From: an uncultured Pelagibacteraceae bacterium
GTDB lineage: Bacteria > Pseudomonadota > Alphaproteobacteria > Pelagibacterales > Pelagibacteraceae
Length of the DNA stretch: 64,000 nucleotides
Reading direction: 5' to 3'
NCBI GenBank assembly: GCA_902555275.1
Contig: CACDRY010000005.1
Coordinates: forward strand, 1 to 64,000
Positions 20,963 through 29,848 of the stretch are shown here, piece after piece. The stretch's first letter is position 1; each line of letters begins with the position of its first letter. The position numbers and the translations under genes are program-made. Below the pieces are notes generated by a model that was not told the DNA's origin, did not search any database, and was given only the letters and a program-made list of their open reading frames with translations.

Positions 20963-21973
20963 TTATAGTGCTTTTTTTATTTTTGCAGCAGCTTCACTTG
21001 AAACCCACTTAGACCAAACATCTTCTTGGTTTGTTAGGAATTCAATTGCAGCATCAGCACCCTCTGCTTGGTTTTCACCCATCCAAACTAACATACTGTT
21101 CATTACTGGACCTGGATAAGTTCTTTTTTTGAAATAATCCATACCAGCACTTCCAGCTGTATTTTTGAAATTGTCAGTTACGATTGTGTAAACTTCAGAT
21201 TTTGTCCATGAAGTTGCTTTAGGGTCTCCACATTCTTGTTCTGGTAAAACTATACATTTATCCCAGTTATCTTTTCCACCCCAAGCTCCCATGTCCACAG
21301 CTCTCATATCATATTTACCAATGATAGCTGTTGGTGACCAATAGTAACCAAACCAGTTTTCACCTCTTTCAGCAGCTTTAGCAATTGATCCATCTAATCC
21401 TGCAGCAGAACCTGTTTCAACAATAGCCCAACCTTTTGCTTCCATGTCAAAAGCTTTGTAAAGATTTCTATTACTTAGTTCACAGTTCCATCCTGGAGGA
21501 CAAATATGAAACCCACCTTTTGATGGATCCTCTGGATGAGGAAATAGATCCGGTCTTGCCAAAATTGCTTCAGCAGTTGTAAGTTCAGGATGTTTTTCTA
21601 AAGTAGCAGGTAACACCCACCATCCTTCACCTAAACCAGTAATAGGTGCTTTATTAAGTGAGTGCATTCTTCCTTCATCAACTGCTTTATTTAAAGCAAT
21701 GATTGCAGCGTTAGCCCAAAATTCTGGGGCTACATCTGGTTCACCTTTTTCTTGCATAGATGCAAAAGTTGGTTGAGTTGCACCAGGCACAAGCTCAACA
21801 TTACATCCATAACCTTCTTCTAATATGATTTTGTCAACTTCAGCCATGAAGTTTGCAGAAGCCCAGTTCATATTAGCAATACTAATGTCTCCACATTTTG
21901 CATTAGCAACATTACCGAAAGATGTAACGCCTAAAACAAATAATGCAGAAAGTAAGATTCTTTTTAATTTCAT
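20963..21973 (-). CDS. Glycine betaine/proline-type ABC transporter substrate-binding protein (OpuAC/ProX family)
   Basis: Signal peptide MKLKRILLSALFVLGVTSFGNVANA; DISIANMNWASANFMAEVDKIILEEGYGC, GWWVLPATLEKHPELTT, EVYTIVTDNF. Confidence 0.93.
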   Translation of the reverse strand: MKLKRILLSALFVLGVTSFGNVANAKCGDISIANMNWASANFMAEVDKIILEEGYGCNVELVPGATQPTFASMQEKGEPDVAPEFWANAAIIALNKAVDEGRMHSLNKAPITGLGEGWWVLPATLEKHPELTTAEAILARPDLFPHPEDPSKGGFHICPPGWNCELSNRNLYKAFDMEAKGWAIVETGSAAGLDGSIAKAAERGENWFGYYWSPTAIIGKYDMRAVDMGAWGGKDNWDKCIVLPEQECGDPKATSWTKSEVYTIVTDNFKNTAGSAGMDYFKKRTYPGPVMNSMLVWMGENQAEGADAAIEFLTNQEDVWSKWVSSEAAAKIKKAL

Positions 21974-22106
21974 TATTATCTCCTAATTAATTAATTATAA
22001 ATCATCAGAACATATAGATGGAAAAATTGCAAACTAGTTTCAACTTTGAGTTGTGTTAAAATTGTCTTTAAACTCTCTTTATTTAGAAATAAATTATTAA
22101 ATAAAT

Positions 22107-23147
22107 ATGAATAAAAATTTATTATCAAGATTAGATGAGGGTCCCGTTATATTCGCAGAGGGATATTTATTTGCGATGGAAAGGAGAGGATATCTTTCTG
22201 CAGGTCCATTTGTGCCAGAAGTAGTTTTAGAGCATCCAGATGTAGTAACACAATTACATAGAGAATTTATTAGAGCTGGTTCAGATATTGTTCAAGCTTT
22301 CACCTATTATGGACATAGAGAGAAATTAAGAATTATTGGAAAAGAACATTTGCTAGAGCCGATGCAAAAAAATGCACTTAAAATTGCAAAGGATGCGGCT
22401 AATGAATTTAAAGACTTGGATTTAATGGTTTGTGGAGATGTTGCTAATACAAATATTTTTGATCCAAATGATAAAAACTCATTCAAAGAATGTCAAAAGA
22501 TGTACGAGGAGCAAGTTCTTTGGGCAAAAGAGGCTGGAGTTGATTTCATAGTTGCGGAAACAATTAATTGGGTAGATGAAATGAAAATAGCTTTAAAAGC
22601 TATTAAAGACGAAGGATTAATTGCAGTTGCAAATTATGCTATACCCCGTGGAGATTTAACTAGAGACGGTCATACAGCCGAAGATGCATGTAAAATAATA
22701 GAAGATCTTGGTGCAGATGTTGTTGGTTTGAATTGTTACAGAGGTCCAGAAATGACCATGAAACTTTTAAAAAAAATAAGAAAAAAAGTTTCCTGTCATG
22801 TTGCAGGTCTTCCAGTTCCATATAGAACTACAGAGGAAGAACCAGGATTTTTAAATCAGACTGACCATGGTTGTGATTGCATTCCAGGAGGAAATGCATT
22901 TCCTGTTGCTCTAGATAATTTGTATTGTAATAGATTTGAAATGGCTGAATTTGCAAAAGAATGTCTTAAAGAAAAAATTAACTTAATCGGTATTTGTTGT
23001 GGCGCTGAGGCCCACCATGTTAGAGAAATGGCTGTTGCAGTTGGTAAAAAACCAATTGCCATGAAGTACATGCCAGATATGACTAAACATTTTCACCATG
23101 GGACAGACAAGACATTGAAAGACGTCAATAAAGAAATAAAATACTAA
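22107..23147 (+). CDS. Betaine--homocysteine S-methyltransferase family protein
   Basis: Homocysteine methyltransferase fold: AGSDIVQAFTYYG, VVGLNCYRGP and zinc-binding IGICCGAEAHHVREMA. Confidence 0.92.
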   Translation: MNKNLLSRLDEGPVIFAEGYLFAMERRGYLSAGPFVPEVVLEHPDVVTQLHREFIRAGSDIVQAFTYYGHREKLRIIGKEHLLEPMQKNALKIAKDAANEFKDLDLMVCGDVANTNIFDPNDKNSFKECQKMYEEQVLWAKEAGVDFIVAETINWVDEMKIALKAIKDEGLIAVANYAIPRGDLTRDGHTAEDACKIIEDLGADVVGLNCYRGPEMTMKLLKKIRKKVSCHVAGLPVPYRTTEEEPGFLNQTDHGCDCIPGGNAFPVALDNLYCNRFEMAEFAKECLKEKINLIGICCGAEAHHVREMAVAVGKKPIAMKYMPDMTKHFHHGTDKTLKDVNKEIKY

Positions 23148-23148
23148 C

Positions 23149-25554
23149 ATGCAAAATCATGCAAAAGTAGTCATCATAGGTGGCGGCGTAGTAGGCTGTT
23201 CCATTCTTTATCATTTATCAAAGTTTGGTTTAAAAGATTGTATTCTTCTTGAAAGAAATGAACTCACATCTGGATCCTCTTGGCATGCAGCTGGAAATGT
23301 ACATGTGATTTCATCTGACCCAAATATTTCTAGAATGATGGCTTATACAATCGGATTGTACAAAGAAATTGAAAAAGAGTCTGGCCATTCAGTTGGATTC
23401 AAATCAAGTGGGGGATTTTATTTGGCTTCAAATGATGTTTGGGCTGATTATTTAAAAAGAGAGAGGTCTAAAGCAAGATATATGGGTCTTGACCAAGAGT
23501 TTGTTTCTTTAGAGGAAGTAAAAAAGAAAAATCCTTTAATTGATCCATCAAGATACCTTCTAGCATTGTGGGATCCAATTGACGGGGAAGTAGACCCATC
23601 AGGTGTGACTTATGCTTTTGCTAAAGCAGCAAAAGTTCATGGTGGAAAATATTATACACATACAGTTGTAAAAGACACAAAACAAAAAGAGGATGGAAGT
23701 TGGGATGTGATAACTGACAAGGGCAATATAAAAGCTGAAATAGTTATTAACGCTGGAGGTTTATGGGCAAGAGAAGTTGGACAGCTTGCAGGAATTAATC
23801 TACCAGTTCAACCAATGGAGCATCACTACTTAATCACTGAAGCTATTCCAGAAATTGAAGCAATGGGTGATCAAAGAATTCCTATTGGAACTGATTTTGA
23901 AGGTAACATTTATTTTAGACAAGAAGGAAAAGGAATGCTTCTTGGAACTTATGAACCAAAATCAACACCATGGAAGGTTGAAGGAACACCTATGAATTTT
24001 GGTCATGAGTTATTAGAACCAAAACTAGATAATATTCAAGATAGATTAGCAATAGGTTTTGAAAGAATGCCAGCGTTAGAAAAGGCAGGAATTAAAAATA
24101 TTGTAAATGGGCCTTTTACTTTTGGACCTGATGGATCACCATTAATTGGTCCTGTTCCCGGAATGAAAAATTATTGGGTAGCAGTGGGTGTAATGGCTGG
24201 TTTTTGTCAAGGAGGAGGAGTTGGAAAATGTATTGCTGAATGGATAATTGATGGAGAACCATCGATAGATGTCTGGGCAATGGATGTTGCAAGATTTGGA
24301 GATTATGCATCACCTCAATATGGAACAATTAAATCTTCTGAAAATTATGAACGAAGATTTATTATGACATTTCCAAATGAAACTTTACCGAAAGGAAGAA
24401 AACAAAAAACAACAGCACTTTATGACCGGTTTATAGATCAAGGTGCAGTTATGGGAGACAGCTTTGGTTTAGAAAATGTTTTATGGTTTGCAAAGGATAA
24501 AAAAGATGCATACGAAGAGCCAACTATAAAAAGATCTAGATCACATAATTATGTCTCAAAAGAAGTTATTAATGTGAGAGAAAATGTTGGTTTAATTGAA
24601 GTTGCCAATTTTTCAAAACATCAATTTAAAGGAAAAGATGCAAGAAAGTTTTTAGATCATATTATGGCAGGTAAGCTCCCTAATCCTGGAAGAATATCTT
24701 TATCTCCAATGTTATCCTATAGAGGAAAATTATGTGGCGATCTTACAGTTTCATGCCTTGATGAAAATGAATTTATGGTTTTTGGTTCGGGTGCCGCTCA
24801 AGAAATGCACAGACGTTGGTTTGAAAGTCATTTAGATAAATTTAATGTTGAATATAAAAATAGATCAGATGAATTTCACGGGATATCTATAGCAGGACCT
24901 AATTCAAGAAAAGTTTTAGAAAAAATAGTTAGAGATAATGTATCTAATGAAAAATTTAAATTTAGAGATTCAAGAAGAATGTTTGTTGGTGGTGTTCCAG
25001 CAATTATAAACCGTATTTCCTTCACTGGTGAACTTGGTTATGAAATATATGTTGCACCGCATTTCCAAATAAAACTTTATGAAGAGTTAATAGAGGCTGG
25101 AAAAGAATTTGATATTAAACAGTTTGGTGGCAGAGCTTTAATGTCTATGAGATTAGAGAAAAACTGGGGTGCATGGACTTTAGATTATCGACCTGATTTT
25201 ACTGCCAAAGAAGCTGGATTAGATAATTTTATTAATTGGAATAAAGAATTTATAGGCAAAGAAAAAGCTAAAATTGATAACAGTTCAAATAGATTGGTTC
25301 CTTTAATTATTCAAACAAACGATATTGATGTCACAAACAATGAAGCTGTGATGAAAGGCGATAATAGCATTGGATATATAACCTCAGGTGGATTTGCTCA
25401 TTTTGTAAATAAGAGTGTTGCTTTTTCATATATAGATCAAAAACATTTGTCATCCGAAGATGGAATACAAGTTGAAATTAACGGAGATTTATTCAATTGC
25501 TCAATCATCAAAGAACCGCTTTATGATCCAAGTGGAGAAAAAATGAGAGGTTAA
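23149..25554 (+). CDS. Dimethylglycine/sarcosine dehydrogenase-type FAD-GcvT fusion (copy 1)
   Basis: 801 aa; VVIIGGGVVGCSILYHLSKFG, LTSGSSWHAAG (covalent-FAD His context), C-terminal GcvT domain. Confidence 0.93.
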   Translation: MQNHAKVVIIGGGVVGCSILYHLSKFGLKDCILLERNELTSGSSWHAAGNVHVISSDPNISRMMAYTIGLYKEIEKESGHSVGFKSSGGFYLASNDVWADYLKRERSKARYMGLDQEFVSLEEVKKKNPLIDPSRYLLALWDPIDGEVDPSGVTYAFAKAAKVHGGKYYTHTVVKDTKQKEDGSWDVITDKGNIKAEIVINAGGLWAREVGQLAGINLPVQPMEHHYLITEAIPEIEAMGDQRIPIGTDFEGNIYFRQEGKGMLLGTYEPKSTPWKVEGTPMNFGHELLEPKLDNIQDRLAIGFERMPALEKAGIKNIVNGPFTFGPDGSPLIGPVPGMKNYWVAVGVMAGFCQGGGVGKCIAEWIIDGEPSIDVWAMDVARFGDYASPQYGTIKSSENYERRFIMTFPNETLPKGRKQKTTALYDRFIDQGAVMGDSFGLENVLWFAKDKKDAYEEPTIKRSRSHNYVSKEVINVRENVGLIEVANFSKHQFKGKDARKFLDHIMAGKLPNPGRISLSPMLSYRGKLCGDLTVSCLDENEFMVFGSGAAQEMHRRWFESHLDKFNVEYKNRSDEFHGISIAGPNSRKVLEKIVRDNVSNEKFKFRDSRRMFVGGVPAIINRISFTGELGYEIYVAPHFQIKLYEELIEAGKEFDIKQFGGRALMSMRLEKNWGAWTLDYRPDFTAKEAGLDNFINWNKEFIGKEKAKIDNSSNRLVPLIIQTNDIDVTNNEAVMKGDNSIGYITSGGFAHFVNKSVAFSYIDQKHLSSEDGIQVEINGDLFNCSIIKEPLYDPSGEKMRG

Positions 25555-26183
25555 TGGCTCAAAAAGATGTAGGAAATAAAGTTCCAATTTACAAACTAAA
25601 AGAAACAAAAGAGGTAATGGATTTTTATGACGAATGGGGTCAGGATAATAAATATGATCAAGACATGGTTGATTGGAATTATACTGGTCCAAAAGAAACA
25701 GCGGAAGTTTTTAATAAACATCAAAAAGAAAAAGATATCGATATTTATGATGCTGGATGTGGAACCGGATTGGTTGGTGTTGAATTAAAAAAGTATGGTT
25801 TCGCTAATTTTTTTGGTGCCGATCTATCCCAAAAACTTTTGGATTTGGTTCCAAACAATCTTTATAAAAAATTAGATAAAGTTGATTTAAATAAACCAAT
25901 CAATGAAAAAAATGATCAATATGATGCTTTAATGTGTGTGGGCACATTTACTTTTGGACATGTAAAACCACCTGCATTAGACGAGTTTATTAGAATTACT
26001 AAAAATAAAGGTTTAATTTGTTTCACTATAAATGAAGGAATATATGAGGAATATGGATTTGATAAAAAAATTAAACAATTAACAAATGAAAATAAATGGA
26101 AAGAAATAGAGTTTTTTAAATCTGATTATATTGCTAGTAAAGATGTAAATGCATGGCTTGGCCTATATGAGTTGACAAAATAA
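25554..26183 (+). CDS. Class I SAM-dependent methyltransferase
   Basis: IYDAGCGTGLVGVELKKYGF motif I; GADLSQKLLDL; DALMCVGTFTFGHVKP. Confidence 0.9.
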   Translation: MAQKDVGNKVPIYKLKETKEVMDFYDEWGQDNKYDQDMVDWNYTGPKETAEVFNKHQKEKDIDIYDAGCGTGLVGVELKKYGFANFFGADLSQKLLDLVPNNLYKKLDKVDLNKPINEKNDQYDALMCVGTFTFGHVKPPALDEFIRITKNKGLICFTINEGIYEEYGFDKKIKQLTNENKWKEIEFFKSDYIASKDVNAWLGLYELTK

Positions 26184-26184
26184 A

Positions 26185-27360
26185 ATGTCAGCTATTTATA
26201 AAATAATAGATAAAAAAAAATTAGATATAGTTAAGAGACCAATTTCTAAAGCACATGGACTTCCCAATGAATGTTATACAAGAAAAGATTATACTTTAAT
26301 AGAAAGAGAAAAAATATTTGAAAATAAATGGACAGTAATAGGAGTAGCAAGTTCTTTACCAAATATCGGTGATGTAAAACCATTTAATTTGTTAGGACTT
26401 CCATTATTTTTAATCAGGAATAAAAAAAATCAAATAAAAGTTTTTCACAACGTCTGTAGTCATAGAGGAGTAAAGTTAGTAAACAAAAAAGGTAATATTA
26501 GAAACGTTATTAGATGTCCTTATCATTCATGGTCATACACATCAGATGGAAAGCTAATTGCAACACCTCATATAGGTGGGATGTACAAACATAGTAGCGC
26601 AAAATTTAAAAAAAATAAGAATAATCTAAAAGAAATAAGATCATATGTTTGGTTAGATTTAATTTTTATTAATATTCGCAATAATGAAATTCCATTTGAA
26701 AAATATATTAAACCATTGAGTGATAGATGGTCAAAATTTTGGAAAATAAAAGATAGAAAATTAATTAATCATGCAAGTGATTTTGGTTATTTTAAATTGA
26801 ATGCAAAATGTAATTGGAAATTTGCTATTGAAAATTACTGTGAAAGTTATCATTTGCCGTGGGTTCACCCAGGTCTAAATACTTATTCAAAATTAGAAGA
26901 TCATTATCATATTCAAGGATTGCCAAACCGTTTTGCAGGCCAAGGCACTGTTGTTTATAATCCAAAATTTAAAGGAAAGGAAAAATTTCCCTGTTTTCCG
27001 AACTGGCCGAAAGATAAAGAGAATATCGCAGAATATGTAGCTTTATTTCCTAATGTTATGCTAGGTATACACAAAGACCATTTCTACGCGTACTGGTTAG
27101 AACCTATTAATCATAAAAAAACTTTAGAACATATGGAAATATATTATGTAGGTGAAAAAGCCTCAAAAGCTCTAGAATTTAAAACACTAAGAAAACAAAA
27201 TCTTAAATTGTGGGAAAGTATTCAAAAAGAAGACGTAGATATAATTCAAAGAATGCAATTAGGCCGCAACTCCCATGCATATAATGGTGGAAATTTTTCT
27301 CCTGATATGGATAATCCAACGCACCAGTTTCATAAATGGGTTGCATCTAACCTTATGTAG
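26185..27360 (+). CDS. Rieske [2Fe-2S] oxygenase alpha subunit (ring-hydroxylating/betaine monooxygenase type)
   Basis: CSHRGVKLVNKKGNIRNVIRCPYHSWSY Rieske CxH..CxxH; mononuclear iron site context NYCESYHLPWVHPG. Confidence 0.95.
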   Translation: MSAIYKIIDKKKLDIVKRPISKAHGLPNECYTRKDYTLIEREKIFENKWTVIGVASSLPNIGDVKPFNLLGLPLFLIRNKKNQIKVFHNVCSHRGVKLVNKKGNIRNVIRCPYHSWSYTSDGKLIATPHIGGMYKHSSAKFKKNKNNLKEIRSYVWLDLIFINIRNNEIPFEKYIKPLSDRWSKFWKIKDRKLINHASDFGYFKLNAKCNWKFAIENYCESYHLPWVHPGLNTYSKLEDHYHIQGLPNRFAGQGTVVYNPKFKGKEKFPCFPNWPKDKENIAEYVALFPNVMLGIHKDHFYAYWLEPINHKKTLEHMEIYYVGEKASKALEFKTLRKQNLKLWESIQKEDVDIIQRMQLGRNSHAYNGGNFSPDMDNPTHQFHKWVASNLM

Positions 27361-27374
27361 AAAGAGAGAATAAA

Positions 27375-27815
27375 ATGTATAGACCTTTGCCAGATGAATT
27401 AACAATAAAGAGTTCTCCAATTGAAGGTTTAGGATTATTCGCAACTAAAGAAATTAAAGCTAATACTTTTATTGGTATCACTCACATAAGAGATGAGCAG
27501 TTTGAAAATAAATATATAAGAACTCCATTAGGTGGTTTTTACAATCATTCTGATAGTCCCACGGTTCAAAGAATGGTATCTAATATTTTACCTACATTAA
27601 AATTTGGTGATCCAATTGATCCTACCGCAAAAGCAAAAAAATTTAACGAAAATGATGATAATTTAGAAAACATGTATTATAATTTAAGAGAGAAACCAGA
27701 CGCAAAATATTTTTTTATGGTTTCAATAAAAGATTTGAAACCAGGAGATGAGCTTTGTGCAAATTATAATTTATACACCTATCCAAAAACAGGAGTTGGT
27801 GTACAGATGTTATAG
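27375..27815 (+). CDS. SET domain-containing protein
   Basis: SPIEGLGLFATKEIKANTFIG; GGFYNHSDSPTVQR; LKPGDELCANYNLY: SET motifs. Confidence 0.82.
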   Translation: MYRPLPDELTIKSSPIEGLGLFATKEIKANTFIGITHIRDEQFENKYIRTPLGGFYNHSDSPTVQRMVSNILPTLKFGDPIDPTAKAKKFNENDDNLENMYYNLREKPDAKYFFMVSIKDLKPGDELCANYNLYTYPKTGVGVQML

Positions 27816-27817
27816 AG

Positions 27818-29053
27818 ATGAAGTTTAACAGAAAAATTCTTTCAGAAAACCAACCAATTAAGAAATATATTTCAAAAAAAAGATTAAGAGAAGATGAAAT
27901 AGATTTTGACGAACTTAGATCTTATAGACTTGACAGATTAAGAAATGAATTAAAGAAAAATAATATAGAGGCATGTATTTTATTTGATCCAGTAAATGTA
28001 AGGTATGCAATAGATACTGTGAATATGAGTGTTTATAATATGCATAATCTTACAAGATATTGTTTTATCTCTGTTGATGGTCCAACAATATTATATGAAT
28101 ATTTTAACTGTGAAATATTATCTAAAGGTCTCAATTTAATAGATGAAATAAGACCAGCAATTACTTGGGATTATTTTAGCAATGGTGACCAATCAGAGTT
28201 GCAACTTAAAAAATGGGTCAATGAAGTAAATGATTTATCTAACTCTTATTTTAAAAGTAAAAAAATCGCAATTGATGTAATCAATGGTCCAGCCGTAAAT
28301 GAGCTTAATAAAAAAGGAATTCAAGTTTTAGAAGCGAAAAAAATACTTGAACAGGCTAGAGTTATTAAATCGTCTGAAGAAATTAAATGCATGCGAGCAG
28401 CTTTAGATGTTGCTGATATTGGAATAATTAAAATGAGAGATTATTTGAAATCAGGAATTACTGAAGATGAGTTATGGTCGATTTTACATAAAACGAACAT
28501 TGAAAATGGTGGAGAGTGGATAGAGTGTAGAATATTATCTTCAGGCTCTAGAACCAATCCTTGGATGCAAGAAAGTAGTAATAAGATTATTCAAGATGGT
28601 GAGATCGTATCCTTTGATACAGATATGGTAGGCCCTTATGGATATTGTGCAGATATTTCTAGAGCTTTTGTTTGTGGAAATAAATTTAATGAACATCAAA
28701 AAAAAATTTATTCAACAGCAGTTGAGCAGATTGACTATAATTCAAGATTAATTAAAGATGGAGTATCATTTAGAGAATTTACTGAAAAGGCATGGATACT
28801 TCCTGAAAAATATTACGGAAATAGATATTCAGTCATGCTTCATGGAATAGGTTTATGTGATGAGTGGCCAGCAATTAGATATCCGACTGATGGTGGAGAA
28901 AGAAGCGGTATATTTCAAAAAAATATGACAATTACTCTAGAAAGTTATATCGGCGAAGTTGGAGGTCATGAGGGAGTGAAATTAGAACAACAATATTTAG
29001 TTGGCGAAAATGGATTAGAATTAATGTCTCATCATCCTTTAGAACAAATTTAA
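27818..29053 (+). CDS. M24-family protein, DddP-like (candidate DMSP lyase)
   Basis: ILFDPVNVRYAIDTVNM, GGEWIECRILSSGSRTNPWMQE, SFDTDMVGPYGYCADISR, MLHGIGLCDEWPAIRYP, LESYIGEVGGHEGVKLEQQ parallel DddP; D267, D269, D279, H342, D348, E375, E390 align with recalled DddP metal/catalytic residues. Confidence 0.75.
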   Translation: MKFNRKILSENQPIKKYISKKRLREDEIDFDELRSYRLDRLRNELKKNNIEACILFDPVNVRYAIDTVNMSVYNMHNLTRYCFISVDGPTILYEYFNCEILSKGLNLIDEIRPAITWDYFSNGDQSELQLKKWVNEVNDLSNSYFKSKKIAIDVINGPAVNELNKKGIQVLEAKKILEQARVIKSSEEIKCMRAALDVADIGIIKMRDYLKSGITEDELWSILHKTNIENGGEWIECRILSSGSRTNPWMQESSNKIIQDGEIVSFDTDMVGPYGYCADISRAFVCGNKFNEHQKKIYSTAVEQIDYNSRLIKDGVSFREFTEKAWILPEKYYGNRYSVMLHGIGLCDEWPAIRYPTDGGERSGIFQKNMTITLESYIGEVGGHEGVKLEQQYLVGENGLELMSHHPLEQI

Positions 29054-29460
29054 TGAAAATAGTTTTAATTATGGGTTTGCCTGGAGCTGGCAAAACAACA
29101 TTGGCAGAAGAACTTGCTCCAAAACTGAATGCAAAAAGATTAAATGCTGACGAAGTTAGAAAAGAAGCAAATGATTGGGATTTTTCTGAGGAGGGTAGAA
29201 AAAGACAAGCTAAAAGAATGGCAGACTTTGCTTTAAAGCTGAAAAATCAAGGAAATTATGTTGTGGCAGATTTTATTTGCCCAACTCCAGAAGCAAGAAG
29301 TTTATTCCCTGCAGATTTTGTGATTTGGGTAGATACGATCAAAGAAGGAAGGTTTGACGATACTAATCAAATGTTTGTCAAACCAGAAAAATATGATTTT
29401 CATGTAACTACTCAAGATGCTAAGTTTTGGGCGGATAAAATAATAAAGGAGATATCATAA
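29053..29460 (+). CDS. P-loop kinase, adenylylsulfate-kinase (CysC)-like
   Basis: GLPGAGKTTLAEELAPKL Walker A; RLNADEVRKEANDWDFSEEGR; NYVVADFICPTPEAR. Confidence 0.82.
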   Translation: MKIVLIMGLPGAGKTTLAEELAPKLNAKRLNADEVRKEANDWDFSEEGRKRQAKRMADFALKLKNQGNYVVADFICPTPEARSLFPADFVIWVDTIKEGRFDDTNQMFVKPEKYDFHVTTQDAKFWADKIIKEIS

Positions 29461-29834
29461 TGAGTTATGAATGGGATAATAAAAAACCAACAGCACAAAT
29501 GCTTGGAAGATGGCAACCTTTTCATGAGGGTCACTATACATTATTTAGAGAGATCATAAAAAAAACTGGTCAAGTGTGTATTCAAATAAGAGATGTACAA
29601 GGAGTTGATGACAATCCATTCGACTTTGAAACTGTAAAAAAAAATATTGAAGATAAATTAAATCCAGAGTTTGAAGGAAGATTTAAAATAATGATGGTCC
29701 CAAACATTACAAATATTTGTTACGGAAGAGGAGTAGGCTATAAAATTGAGGAAATAGTATTATCTGAAGAAATACAGAAAATTTCAGCCACAAAAATTAG
29801 AGCTAAAATGCGTGAAGACGGAGAATTAAAATAA
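29460..29834 (+). CDS. Cytidylyltransferase-like nucleotidyltransferase
   Basis: MLGRWQPFHEGHYTLF (HxGH) and ISATKIRAKMRE (ISxTxIR). Confidence 0.85.
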   Translation: MSYEWDNKKPTAQMLGRWQPFHEGHYTLFREIIKKTGQVCIQIRDVQGVDDNPFDFETVKKNIEDKLNPEFEGRFKIMMVPNITNICYGRGVGYKIEEIVLSEEIQKISATKIRAKMREDGELK

Positions 29835-29848
29835 TTATAAACTTCAAT

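Noticed and set aside
21974-22106. Possible SAM-V/SAM-II riboswitch in front of the BHMT gene
   Set aside because: SAM-V elements are known upstream of such genes in SAR11, but I could not find the recalled core (GCAUUGCA ... GAUAAG ... UGAAAAGG) or a convincing pseudoknot here. A covariance-model scan (Infernal, SAM_V) would be decisive.
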